In this document: positions 16,572 to 22,890 of the stretch, piece by piece
Numbering within the stretch: position 1 is the stretch's first letter
How the letters are laid out: every line of letters starts with the position of its first letter
NCBI GenBank assembly: GCA_045650705.1
Contig: JAZRRK010000015.1
Location: 1 to 30,375, forward strand
Direction: 5' to 3'
Length of the DNA stretch: 30,375 nt
Source: UMGS1781 sp045650705
GTDB lineage: Bacteria > Bacillota > Clostridia > TANB77 > CAG-508
The notes under the pieces: generated by a model
Told to the model about the DNA's origin: nothing
Seen by the model: the letters and a program-made list of their open reading frames with translations, nothing else
Database searches by the model: none
Translations under genes and position numbers: made by a program

Positions 16572-16618
16572 TAGCACATTTTTTGTAAAAATGCAGTAGT
16601 TTTACAAAAAATGTGCTA
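16572..16618. repeat. Perfect 19-bp inverted repeat between sortase and metal exporter genes
   Basis: TAGCACATTTTTTGTAAAA (16572-16590) and its exact complement (16600-16618) enclose a 9-base loop. It starts 6 bases past the sortase stop. There is no clear T-run outside the stem on the minus strand, so it is not a textbook terminator; it could still stop or stabilise the sortase message, or serve as a regulator site for the exporter. Confidence 0.7.
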
Positions 16619-16623
16619 TAAAT

Positions 16624-17277
16624 TTAATCATATACCTCAGTTGCCTTTACTATTAATCTTTTAATTGCACCTGTTGTACATGTTATTAAAGTAATTTGTC
16701 TCTCTCCTTGTGTATCTTGTGATAAACACTGTATCTCTTTAGGATATACTTTATCAATTGCATATACTACATATTCTATTTTATCTCCTTTTGTCCCTGT
16801 TATATATATTTTATCATTTATATCTAAATCTTTTAAATCTCCAAACATTCTATTATTATGATAATTATGCCCCGTAATGCATAAATTACCTACTCCATTT
16901 ACTTTTGGTCCACAAAGTTTTGTAATAGATTTATTTAACGTTTCTTTAGTTGTATCTGATAATATATATGTAGCTAAATCTATTTTTGGAATCTCTAATT
17001 TTCCAATTACTGCAGTCCCTTCAATTTCTTTTATCTCCAATTTATTTATATTGCTACTAGTTGTTTGTGTTAATGGGGACGGAGAAGTTTGACATTCATT
17101 TTGCGCAATAAGATAATCATATTTTGCATAATTACTATCAAACCTTTCCGTCCCCATTGAAATTGATACCATTGACATTGAAATTGAAACCATAATAGCA
17201 AAAATAAACGCAAAAGAAAATATAGCTAAATATTTTCTTTTGCTCATTATTACTACTCTACTTTTCAAATTAATCAC
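16624..17277 (-). CDS. Sortase (class D-like) transpeptidase
   Basis: Up to 217 residues. A membrane anchor near the N-terminus (YLAIFSFAFIFAIMVSISMSM) leads to an outside sortase domain with TAVIGKLEIPKIDLATYIL, catalytic His137 (CITGHNYH), Cys200 (TLITCTTG) and Arg207 (IKRLIV). The enzyme cleaves an LPXTG-like signal between Thr and Gly and links the substrate to the wall. The likely substrate, with IPQTG, is encoded 66 bases upstream. Residues about 41-69, between anchor and catalytic domain, are encoded by a palindromic repeat inserted in frame. The start is uncertain: GTG 17277, TTG 17268 (best spaced from AAGGGTGA) or ATG 17247. Confidence 0.9.
   Translation of the reverse strand: MINLKSRVVIMSKRKYLAIFSFAFIFAIMVSISMSMVSISMGTERFDSNYAKYDYLIAQNECQTSPSPLTQTTSSNINKLEIKEIEGTAVIGKLEIPKIDLATYILSDTTKETLNKSITKLCGPKVNGVGNLCITGHNYHNNRMFGDLKDLDINDKIYITGTKGDKIEYVVYAIDKVYPKEIQCLSQDTQGERQITLITCTTGAIKRLIVKATEVYD
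17072..17157. repeat. Palindromic repeat inserted in frame in the sortase gene
   Basis: AATGGGGACGGAGAAGTTTGA (arm from 17072, shown from its second base: ATGGGGACGGAGAAGTTTGA) faces its imperfect complement ending at 17157, with about 43 bases between arms. The arms share the GGGGACGGA core of the repeat at 6311-6340. Length and frame keep the sortase open. Confidence 0.65.
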
Positions 17278-17287
17278 CCTTATTACT

Positions 17288-17314
17288 CTATTTTCATATA
17301 TATTATGAAAATAG
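17288..17314. repeat. 11-bp perfect hairpin between sorting substrate and sortase
   Basis: CTATTTTCATA at 17288-17298 pairs with TATGAAAATAG at 17304-17314 around a 5-base loop. No T-run follows on the minus strand; it may be a leaky attenuator or message-processing site between the substrate and sortase genes. Confidence 0.5.
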
Positions 17315-17343
17315 AATTATAAATGTGATTAATTATATTTATT

Positions 17344-17955
17344 CTAATCTTTTCTTAATCTTGGTATTATATATATTACAGCAATTATACCTAATATTAT
17401 ACTTAAATAAACCCATATACTAGTTCCTGTTTGTGGTATTTCTTCTATTACATTATTTCCATCAGTTGTATTTTCTACCGTATTATTTGTATCTGCAGAC
17501 GGTGTAGCTGATAATACTGTTTGTGTAAATTGTTTTGCAGTAATTACTTCATTATTATTATTTAAGTCTATTAAAGTTAATTGTACTACATATGTTCCAG
17601 CTTCCGAATATGTAGCAACTATTGGTGTTTCATTCTTAAAAGTTCCTCCTACAGCGAATCCAGTCTCAGGTCCCCAATATCCTAACTCAGCTATGTTATA
17701 TCCTATTCCTGCACTATCATAAGCTAATATAGTAGGTTTAGCTGGTCCTGATATAAAATCTACTTTAATTCTTACATTAGAATATACTGTTCCTTCTGTT
17801 GCTTGCAATATTACAGTAGCATCTTTATCTTGGTCTTCTATTATATCCCCCGTATAACTTATATCAAAACTATAAGCATCATCTGCTGCATAAACAGAAC
17901 TACAAAACAAAACTATCAATAAAGAAAATACTAAACAAAATATCTTTTTTCTCAA
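17344..17955 (-). CDS. Sortase-anchored surface protein with IPQTG signal
   Basis: 203 residues. Signal peptide (MRKKIFCLVFSLLIVLFC, cleavage probably after VYA at about 23), a single beta-rich domain with DISYTGDII, VILQATEG and AGTYVVQLTLIDLN, resembling an immunoglobulin-like or cohesin-like fold, then an Asn/Thr-rich spacer (about 150-172), sorting motif IPQTG (173-177), a hydrophobic helix and the basic tail RLRKD. This is a complete cell-wall sorting signal. The neighbouring sortase is almost surely its enzyme. Ligand or function of the domain is unknown. AAAGGAG precedes the ATG. Confidence 0.88.
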   Translation of the reverse strand: MRKKIFCLVFSLLIVLFCSSVYAADDAYSFDISYTGDIIEDQDKDATVILQATEGTVYSNVRIKVDFISGPAKPTILAYDSAGIGYNIAELGYWGPETGFAVGGTFKNETPIVATYSEAGTYVVQLTLIDLNNNNEVITAKQFTQTVLSATPSADTNNTVENTTDGNNVIEEIPQTGTSIWVYLSIILGIIAVIYIIPRLRKD

Positions 17956-18081
17956 AATAAAAAACTCCTTTCTATAAATATAGTTAATTATATTTATTAA
18001 AAGAGTTTTTTATGATACTAATATTTTTTTGTTTTATCATTCTTAAAATTAGAGTTTTATTGGCATCAAGTGCTTGTTAAT

Positions 18082-18110
18082 TTGAACTTTAGTAGGATTT
18101 ATGCTATAAT
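18082..18110 (+). promoter_or_regulatory. Sigma-A promoter of the SH3b gene
   Basis: TTGAAC (18082-18087), 17-base spacer, TATAAT (18105-18110) with TATGC extending the -10. The ATG follows at 18158 after an AAAGGA site. Confidence 0.88.
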
Positions 18111-18157
18111 TAAAGTAATTAAACCCACTTAGGGTATTTTAGAAAGGATTTCACATC

Positions 18158-18517
18158 ATGAAAAACAGAACTAGAAACTCAATAATTGGTCTCATTGCAG
18201 TAGCAGCAATAATTATAATCATTATAGCTGTTGCAGTCGCTAACCACGAAGTTGATTGGCAACGTCGATATTACCAAGAGCTAGACGGAGCAAACTACCG
18301 GATCGTAGCAAAGGAAGTAAACCTTCGCGAAGGTCCTGGAACAAATGCTCCTATCGTAGGTACCCTCAAAAATGGACAGTTAGTAACAACTACTGGATAT
18401 ACCTATGAACCAGAAGAGCTTTACTTACCTGATGGTAACGTAAAAGACTACTGGGTCGAGCTCGATAATGGCTACTATGTAGTCAACTGGGCTCTTACAG
18501 GAGGCCGAATTAACTAA
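18158..18517 (+). CDS. Membrane-anchored bacterial SH3-domain protein
   Basis: 119 residues. An N-terminal helix (IIGLIAVAAIIIIIIAVAVA) anchors the protein, followed outside by one SH3b domain: YRIVAKEVNLREGPGTNAPI, VGTLKNGQLVTTTG, DYWVELDNGYYVVNWAL. The VNLREGPGT core with the later GYYV is diagnostic. SH3b domains bind cell-wall peptides. Codon use is visibly richer in G/C at third positions (cgtcga, ctagac, ctcgag) than in neighbouring genes. It is monocistronic, with a near-consensus promoter and a GC-rich terminator. The gene lies just outside the element that splits tRNA-Gln. Confidence 0.85.
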   Translation: MKNRTRNSIIGLIAVAAIIIIIIAVAVANHEVDWQRRYYQELDGANYRIVAKEVNLREGPGTNAPIVGTLKNGQLVTTTGYTYEPEELYLPDGNVKDYWVELDNGYYVVNWALTGGRIN

Positions 18518-18566
18518 AAAGAAAAGCGCGGATTTGTCCAACAGTTTGGAACCGCGCTATTTCTTT
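18518..18566 (+). terminator. Terminator of the SH3b gene
   Basis: AAAGAAAAGCGCGG (18518-18531) pairs with CCGCGCTATTTCTTT (18552-18566). A nested TCCAA/TTGGA stem fills the loop. Confidence 0.85.
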
Positions 18567-18603
18567 AGTTAAGAGTTAATATAATAATGTACTCAAAAAA
18601 ATT

Positions 18604-18658
18604 GTATACTATTCACTATTAACTATTCATTATTCACTCTTGCCGTTAGGCAAGTTTT
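18604..18658. repeat. Degenerate TATTCACT/TTAACTATTCA repeats and a small hairpin
   Basis: Short near-repeats of ACTATTCACTATTAACTATT followed by CATTATTCACT occupy 18609-18638. CTTGCC-gtta-GGCAAG-TTTT (18639-18658) forms a six-pair terminator-like hairpin next to the tRNA 3' end. Similar TTCACTATT strings recur in gut Firmicutes genomes, from memory. Confidence 0.4.
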
Positions 18659-18659
18659 G

Positions 18660-18707
18660 TGGCTGGGGTACTAGGATTCGAACCTAGGAAATGTCGGAGT
18701 CAGAGTC
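18660..18707 (-). tRNA. 3' half of split tRNA-Gln(CUG), host attachment site (left)
   Basis: Read on the minus strand from the anticodon loop, this segment has CTCTGAC (loop, anticodon CTG), the TCCGA arm, the T-arm CTAGG-TTCGAAT-CCTAG, acceptor strand TACCCCA, G73 and encoded CCA (18660-18662). The 5' half is absent here; element DNA starts at 18708. The missing half lies at 26507-26545. Joining them at the shared 11-bp core makes a perfect 76-base cloverleaf with TGGGGTA/TACCCCA acceptor and TCGGA/TCCGA anticodon stems. Confidence 0.9.
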
Positions 18708-18846
18708 TTTTAAAGTGTTTTATATATTTTATTATTTATTGTTATATAATACCTCTTAAAAAGGCTCTATCTCAAGCATTTCCCCCTACTATTTTATCTA
18801 ACTTACTATTTAACGACATTTATAAAATAACATATTTTTTTATGTT

Positions 18847-18870
18847 TTGGTTAGATATTGGTTAGATGTT
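18847..18870 (+). repeat. Left-end arm repeats (GGTTAGAT pair)
   Basis: TTGGTTAGATAT followed at once by TGGTTAGATGTT, two direct copies. The same pair occurs near the other end (26399-26424). Such paired repeats inside att regions are typical arm-type binding sites for the N-terminal domain of tyrosine integrases. Confidence 0.65.
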
Positions 18871-18910
18871 ATTTATGAACTTATTATAACAGATAATCTA
18901 CTATTGATAA

Positions 18911-19456
18911 ATAGTTTTTGAAAATTCAAAAACATTACTTCAAGATATTGAATTACAATTACCAGATGTACCTAATATAAAGGATTTTAATAAATTAATG
19001 CTTGGTAGAGATGAGAAAATTGAAGAATTAATTATAAAACCTAAAGATAAATTAATAGAAAAATTACACGAAGAAAATTGTTCCCTACACCACGAATTAT
19101 ATAAACAATGTAGATTAGTTGATAAAGCTGAAAAATATGAAAAAGAAAGACAATCTATTTTAGCAGAAAATAAAGAAATTAAGGAAAATTTTAGAACATT
19201 AGAAAATGATTATTCTATTAAACTAAAACAAGAAATAAAAAAAGTTGAAAATAAATATGAAGATAAAATCTATCACTTGGAAAAAGATAATAAGTTTTTA
19301 AGAAAAGTTATCAAAACTTTTGAAAAAACACTTAATAAATTTATTAAGTGGGTATGTAAAAAGTTCGCTGTGTCTTCTGAAGAAGATTTTATTAGAGATT
19401 TTCAAAGAGAAACTGATACTTATATTAATCCTGAAGAACAAATTAAATATGAATAA
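18911..19456 (+). pseudogene. C-terminal remnant of a MobV/Pre-type relaxase
   Basis: The open frame runs from a stop at 18908-18910 through VFENSKTLLQDIELQLPDVP to the first ATG at 18998 and on to 19456, with no start codon or ribosome site for the full stretch. The segments MLGRDEKIEELIIKPKDKLI, EENCSLHHELYKQ, then KFIKWVCKKFAVSSEEDFIR and a final EEQIKYE tail match, as I recall them, the coiled-coil C-terminal part of clostridial plasmid recombination/mobilisation relaxases. The catalytic N-terminal half is missing. It suggests the element descends from a mobilisable plasmid or IME and can no longer mobilise itself. Confidence 0.65.
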
Positions 19457-19500
19457 GAATTAGAGTATGATGATTTGGAATTATAAATTTGTATAAAGCA

Positions 19501-19525
19501 AGAGACCTCCAAAATGAAGGTCTCT
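19501..19525. terminator. Hairpin terminator between the relaxase remnant and the 154-aa gene
   Basis: AGAGACCT (19501-19508) pairs with AGGTCTCT (19518-19525), extended by GCA/TGC. It lies just past the stop of the minus-strand 154-aa gene; the T-content after it is modest on that strand. Confidence 0.6.
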
Positions 19526-19536
19526 GCTGATTCTCA

Positions 19537-20001
19537 TCATAACTCTGATTTCATTTTCTTAAGCTTTTCTTCCATTTCCTCGATTTCTTTTCTTTTTCGA
19601 AGTTTTTTCACTTCTTCAGGCTCTGTTTCGGACACTTCTTGCTCTCCGCACCTTGTACATGTCCTAATCCATCTAACTCGAGGAATACTTACATATTGTC
19701 TATCGGAAAGATCGCCCATCCAATCTTTGATTACATAGTGTTCTTCTTTCCATTCACCAATATGACCTTCTTCAGCACAAATCTGTTTGAGTCTAAGTTC
19801 GTGCTGTTTTCTTTCTTCCTCAATCCTCTCTAATTCGAGTGCATATGGTTTAAAAAGGTTTTCCAAAGCAGATATATTAGACATTACTGCTTCATATTTA
19901 AAATCTCCCTCCGTAAAACATATACTGGCATGTTTCCTTAGCCGTTTCATTAATTTGAAAGCCTTTGAACCCTCTTTAAGAATTTCTTCATAGTTATGCA
20001 T
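19537..20001 (-). CDS. Element cargo protein with a possible zinc site, unknown function
   Basis: 154 residues, no membrane segment. An N-terminal helical part contains KAFKLMKRLRKHASICF and a coiled-coil-like ELERIEEERKQHELRLKQ. The middle has ICAEEGHIGEW and then TCTRCGEQEV, so Cys/His pairs could hold one zinc; the tail is a charged helix (KKLRKRKEIEEMEEKLKKMK). No family recognised. It has its own promoter (20134-20162), a copy of the module that also drives the genes at 20343 and 21635. Codon use is less AT-biased than in the chromosome around it. Start at ATG 19999-20001 with GGAGG upstream. Confidence 0.6.
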   Translation of the reverse strand: MHNYEEILKEGSKAFKLMKRLRKHASICFTEGDFKYEAVMSNISALENLFKPYALELERIEEERKQHELRLKQICAEEGHIGEWKEEHYVIKDWMGDLSDRQYVSIPRVRWIRTCTRCGEQEVSETEPEEVKKLRKRKEIEEMEEKLKKMKSEL

Positions 20002-20133
20002 ATTGTTTCCTCCTTATTACTTTTATTGAAGTATTGATTTATATAAGTTAAACTAAGAAGCTAGAGGTTAATTCCCTCTCACTAATTAGTGAAAAAAGGT
20101 TTTAAGACACAGGTCTTACCTATATCAGCACAC

Positions 20134-20162
20134 ATTGTACCATAATTTTACATAATTTGCAA
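20134..20162 (-). promoter_or_regulatory. Promoter module copy 1 (154-aa gene)
   Basis: On the minus strand TTGCAA, spacer beginning ATTATGTAAAA (17 bases), then TACAAT. The spacer sequence is shared with copies 2 and 3. Confidence 0.8.
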
Positions 20163-20230
20163 ATGCTATCAAACACATGCACTTACAAACTTTATCATTA
20201 ACTTACACAAAGCAAAAAGAAAAACCGAAG
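20141..20230. repeat. Duplicated intergenic block, copy 1
   Basis: This 90-base block matches 21027-21110 almost base for base (differences: a 6-base CATGCA-like gain here and a few substitutions). It includes the -35 and spacer of the promoter module and, further upstream on the minus strand, a terminator-like segment around CTTCGG. In this copy the stem is degenerate (AACACTTCGGTTTTT). Confidence 0.8.
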
Positions 20231-20285
20231 TGTTCTAATTTATTATTTATTTAAACTTTGTAAAAAATATATTATACAAACAAAG

Positions 20286-20308
20286 AAAGAAGCTAAATTT
20301 AGCTTCTC
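20286..20308. terminator. Terminator of the 207-aa gene
   Basis: Around 20289-20308 GAAGCTAA is followed directly by its complement TTAGCTTC (AGAAGCTAAATTTAGCTTCT), downstream of the minus-strand stop at 20343. With AAAGAAAG on the distal side the minus-strand transcript ends in a CTTTCTTTG tract. Confidence 0.6.
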
Positions 20309-20342
20309 TCCTTGTTCTCCTTTGCTTTAACAGTGAACAGTT

Positions 20343-20966
20343 TTAGACATCATAAGACACAACTAATGGCACAGCTTTGTCTAATATAGTAGAGTCATCA
20401 TTTTGACCATAGTCAAACATGCAAGTGGCTGGCCACTTACAATCATACGCACCACCTACCATACCTGCGTGTCCGTATTCTTGGCTCCATACTATCAGCC
20501 TATGCCAATTAGCAGTATCTGGGATATGGCAGATATCTTCCCACGATTCTCCGTTTGCTATTCTCTGTGCCCATTCAAGATATTGTTCAACCCAATCCGC
20601 ATTGTGATCTCCCAACTTGGTAGCTAACTTTTTGAGTTCTCCAATACTTTTGCTGTCCCAAGTTTTCTCAGGCATCATTGTCTTAAAAGGTCTAGTATAT
20701 TTTGAATCCTTCTTTACTTTTTCAAAAGCTTTCAAAATATGCTGTCTTGTTCTCTCTTCATGTAAATCTTCCCTCTTTTCTTTAAAGAGATTTTGATCAA
20801 TATCTAAAGGATTTACACAAAACCATTTTCCCTCTTGTGGCTTTTGAGCAACTTCTGTTGCTTTTGGCACTTTAGGTTTAACATCAATTTCAAAAACAGA
20901 AATTTCTTCTACGTTTTTAAAAGTCAATTTTTGTCCATCACTTAACCGCAAAGTTACTTCCTTCAT
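20343..20966 (-). CDS. Element cargo protein, paralogue A of an unknown family
   Basis: 207 residues. A short N-terminal beta segment (VTLRLSDGQKLTFKNVEEI) found only in this copy is followed by the shared domain: GKWFCVNPLDIDQNLFKE, FKTMMPEKTW, LGDHNADWVEQYLEWAQRI, NGESWEDIC, ANWHRLI, then VGGAYDCK and a C-terminal AVPLVVSYD. The protein at 21635 shares all these blocks, with clearly more than half of positions identical over the aligned part. No signal peptide, no known catalytic motif; the Trp-rich conserved blocks suggest a folded binding domain. Each paralogue has its own promoter module and terminator. Function unknown. Codon use differs from chromosomal neighbours. Confidence 0.65.
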   Translation of the reverse strand: MKEVTLRLSDGQKLTFKNVEEISVFEIDVKPKVPKATEVAQKPQEGKWFCVNPLDIDQNLFKEKREDLHEERTRQHILKAFEKVKKDSKYTRPFKTMMPEKTWDSKSIGELKKLATKLGDHNADWVEQYLEWAQRIANGESWEDICHIPDTANWHRLIVWSQEYGHAGMVGGAYDCKWPATCMFDYGQNDDSTILDKAVPLVVSYDV

Positions 20967-21019
20967 GTCCGTTTTCCTCCTGTTATATTTTTATTTAAGC
21001 AATTTGCTCATTGGCTTAT

Positions 21020-21048
21020 ATTATATCATAGTTTTACATAATTTGCAA
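21020..21048 (-). promoter_or_regulatory. Promoter module copy 2 (207-aa gene)
   Basis: On the minus strand TTGCAA (21043-21048), 17-base spacer ATTATGTAAAACTATGA, TATAAT (21020-21025). Confidence 0.88.
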
Positions 21049-21110
21049 ATGTTATCAAACACTTACAAAATTTATCATTAACTTACACAAAGCAAAAAGA
21101 GAAACCGAAG
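21027..21110. repeat. Duplicated intergenic block, copy 2
   Basis: Partner of 20141-20230. It spans the promoter -35/spacer of the 207-aa gene and, on its far side, the loop and one arm of the terminator of the 110-aa gene. The pair indicates that whole gene cassettes with their control regions were duplicated. Confidence 0.8.
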
Positions 21111-21121
21111 TTTCCCTTTTT
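21094..21121 (-). terminator. Terminator of the 110-aa gene with UUCG tetraloop
   Basis: On the minus strand AAAAAGGGAAAC-TTCG-GTTTCTCTTTTT. The TTCG loop closed by C-G is an especially stable tetraloop; the T-run completes an intrinsic terminator just past the stop at 21128. Confidence 0.88.
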
Positions 21122-21127
21122 CTATTG

Positions 21128-21460
21128 TTACCATTGAAGATCATCATCCCAAGCCTTTTTCCACTTGCTTACTACATAATCAGGACTTCCTAAAGCTTCA
21201 CCGAGAGTTACAGTTACTGTAATCGTGTTAAACGTAAATGTAACCCAGTATACATTAACAAATGTAGAATTGGCATCAAAACATCCTGAAACAATTTCAG
21301 CAAGTTCATAAATTGTCATATTCCCCATAGGAGCTGTTATGATAAGAACTCCATTCTTGGGTGCAAATGAATTGACAAGAAATGACTTTCCAGCATCAGT
21401 TATAACTTCTGCACCATTTTCATTGAGACTTATGATTCTAACAATAGTTGCTTTTGCCAT
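21128..21460 (-). CDS. Element cargo protein, 110 residues, unknown function
   Basis: The N-terminal half looks like a small beta-barrel (KATIVRIISLNENGAEVITD, then GKSFLVNSF), continuing with GVLIITAPMGNMTIYELAEI, a Thr/Val-rich strand pair (VNVYWVTFTFNTITVTVTL) and a Trp-rich tail (KWKKAWDDDLQW). No signal peptide, helix or catalytic motif recognised. It is placed between the two paralogues 20343 and 21635 and has its own promoter of different sequence (21529-21557) and a UUCG-loop terminator, so it is an independent cassette. Function unknown. Confidence 0.6.
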   Translation of the reverse strand: MAKATIVRIISLNENGAEVITDAGKSFLVNSFAPKNGVLIITAPMGNMTIYELAEIVSGCFDANSTFVNVYWVTFTFNTITVTVTLGEALGSPDYVVSKWKKAWDDDLQW

Positions 21461-21528
21461 AGATATTTATCCTCCCTTAAATGTATTTTTTTGTGTCATG
21501 GCAATGAAAATTATGATTTTTCCATCTA

Positions 21529-21557
21529 ATTATACCATACTTAAAGTATTTTGACAA
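21529..21557 (-). promoter_or_regulatory. Promoter of the 110-aa gene
   Basis: On the minus strand TTGTCA (21552-21557), 17-base spacer, TATAAT (21529-21534). It does not share the spacer sequence of the copied promoter module. Confidence 0.85.
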
Positions 21558-21574
21558 TAATGACGTTCGTAAAC

Positions 21575-21609
21575 GTTAAAGAGAGAAACTAATTTTAGTT
21601 TCTCTCTTT
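21575..21609. terminator. Terminator of the 180-aa gene
   Basis: AAGAGAGAAACTAA pairs with TTAGTTTCTCTCTT, giving a long stem with a T-run on both strands. It follows the minus-strand stop at 21635. Confidence 0.82.
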
Positions 21610-21634
21610 GTACTTTGATTAAATTTGGAAATAA

Positions 21635-22177
21635 TTAGTCATCATAATCCGCAACTAATGGCACAATCTTGTTGTAGATAAATTTTTTAACGTCGTTAGG
21701 ATTGGTGCAAACGTCAGACGATGAAAAGTCATATAGGTAATGACGCGAACCGCCTACAATCCCTGGATATCCGTTCTTCCAGTATACCAACCTATACCAG
21801 TTAGCCATATCTTTCTTGTTACAGATATCTTCCCACGACTCTCCATTATAAATTCGTTGTGCCCATTCTAGTGCCTGTTCAACCCAATCTGCTATATGGT
21901 CACCCAACTCATTAGCTAACATTTCATGTTCACTAATACTTCTTTCTTCCCATGTTTTTGTGGGAATCATAGTTTTAAATGTCCTAGCATATTTCGAATT
22001 CTTTTTCATTTTTTCAAAAGCTTCCAAAATGAGCTGTCTTGTTTTCTCTTGCCTTGAATTTTCTCTTTCTTCTTTAAATAGATTTTGGTCAATAGCCACA
22101 GGATTTACCCTAAACCATTTTCCTTCTATTGGTACTGATGAATATTCCCGTTCTCTCAAAGTTTCCTTCATGTCCAT
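21635..22177 (-). CDS. Element cargo protein, paralogue B of an unknown family
   Basis: 180 residues. It shares the whole domain of the 207-aa protein: GKWFRVNPVAIDQNLFKEE, FKTMIPTKTWEERSI, LGDHIADWVEQALEWAQRI, NGESWEDIC, ANWYRLVYW, GIVGGSR and a C-terminal KIVPLVADYDD, but lacks the first 30 or so residues and has a longer variable segment near the end (DVCTNPNDVKKFIYN). The strongest conservation is in Trp, Asn-Pro and Asp-Trp-Val-Glu positions, which may line a binding surface. Driven by promoter copy 3 (22224-22252). Function unknown; retention of two diverged copies suggests a variable recognition role, which is inference. Confidence 0.65.
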   Translation of the reverse strand: MDMKETLREREYSSVPIEGKWFRVNPVAIDQNLFKEERENSRQEKTRQLILEAFEKMKKNSKYARTFKTMIPTKTWEERSISEHEMLANELGDHIADWVEQALEWAQRIYNGESWEDICNKKDMANWYRLVYWKNGYPGIVGGSRHYLYDFSSSDVCTNPNDVKKFIYNKIVPLVADYDD

Positions 22178-22223
22178 TTTCCTCCTGTTATATTTTATTT
22201 AAGCTTTTTGCTTGACATATCAT

Positions 22224-22252
22224 ATTTTATCACAGTTTTACATAATTTGCAA
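22224..22252 (-). promoter_or_regulatory. Promoter module copy 3 (180-aa gene)
   Basis: On the minus strand TTGCAA (22247-22252), spacer ATTATGTAAAACTGTGA, TAAAAT (22224-22229). The similarity with copies 1 and 2 stops shortly upstream of the -35. Confidence 0.82.
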
Positions 22253-22348
22253 ATATTGTTGTGTACATGGTAAATATATTCTAGAAATTTCCAGATTTTT
22301 CTTTTATTATTACCATTTCTGTGATATACTTTGAAAACGAGGTGAAAT

Positions 22349-22834
22349 ATGAACGAAGAAATACATGGTAATTTAGAAGAAACTGAAAGCATATTACAAA
22401 ATATAAATAATGATGATACCATTGAGTTTGCACAATGGACTAAAGATAAGGCAAATTTAAGATATAACTCTGAAATGCCTAAATTTCCTATATATAATAA
22501 TTTTATTTATTGGTGTAATTTAGGACTTAATATTGGTAGTGAACAAAATAAATTAAGACCTGTTCTTGTTGTAAAAACTTCTTCTGCTTCTCCTGTATTT
22601 ACAATATTACCATTAACTTCAAAAAGATTAAATGATAATTATTGGTATCATATAGATTTAGAAGAAATTTACTCAACTGTATTAGTAGAACAATTAAGAG
22701 TCGTAAGTAAATTAAGATTTGCCAATCCTTATAGAAAAAAAGGGACTTTAGTAACTATATCTCAAAATGATTGGAACAAAATCAATGAACAATTAGAAAG
22801 TTTATACAAATTACGTCCTTTACAAAATCAATAA
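22349..22834 (+). CDS. PemK/MazF-family toxin-like protein, orphan
   Basis: 161 residues. After an acidic, helical N-terminal extension of about 45 residues comes the PemK/MazF beta-barrel: NNFIYWCNLGLNIGSEQNKL, RPVLVVKTSS, VFTILPLTSK, VLVEQLRVVSKLRF and a C-terminal helix. The family cuts RNA at short motifs and is usually neutralised by a MazE-type antitoxin encoded just before it. No such gene lies on either side here; the upstream gene is on the other strand. The N-terminal extension could be regulatory, or the protein may be a domesticated nuclease. GAGGTGAAAT precedes the ATG; a likely -10 TATACT is at 22325-22330. Downstream is a separate promoter and two RNA-like units. Confidence 0.8.
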   Translation: MNEEIHGNLEETESILQNINNDDTIEFAQWTKDKANLRYNSEMPKFPIYNNFIYWCNLGLNIGSEQNKLRPVLVVKTSSASPVFTILPLTSKRLNDNYWYHIDLEEIYSTVLVEQLRVVSKLRFANPYRKKGTLVTISQNDWNKINEQLESLYKLRPLQNQ

Positions 22835-22853
22835 TTTTACTGCAAATACTTGA

Positions 22854-22877
22854 TTTATGCGTGAAAATAGTTTATAA
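22854..22877 (+). promoter_or_regulatory. Promoter driving the tandem RNA-like units
   Basis: TTGATT near 22849-22854, 17-base spacer with TATGCGTG, TATAAT at 22872-22877. It starts just past the MazF-like stop and points at the first RNA unit, with no open frame between. Confidence 0.72.
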
Positions 22878-22890
22878 TTAAATTAATAAA

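Noticed and set aside
16572..16618. Ordinary terminator of the sortase gene
   Set aside because: No T-run follows the stem on the minus strand, so it is listed as an inverted repeat rather than a terminator.
18659..18865. Plus-strand frame starting MAGVLGFEPRKC
   Set aside because: It is the antisense reading of the tRNA-Gln 3' half; GFEPR-like openings are a classic artefact of translating tRNA T-arms.
20141..21110. Duplicated intergenic blocks as a CRISPR array
   Set aside because: Only two long copies about 880 bases apart with genes between, no short regular repeats or spacers, no cas genes.
22195..22422. Minus-strand frame of 75 codons
   Set aside because: It overlaps the start of the MazF-like gene and the promoter region; no ribosome-binding site and no family resemblance.
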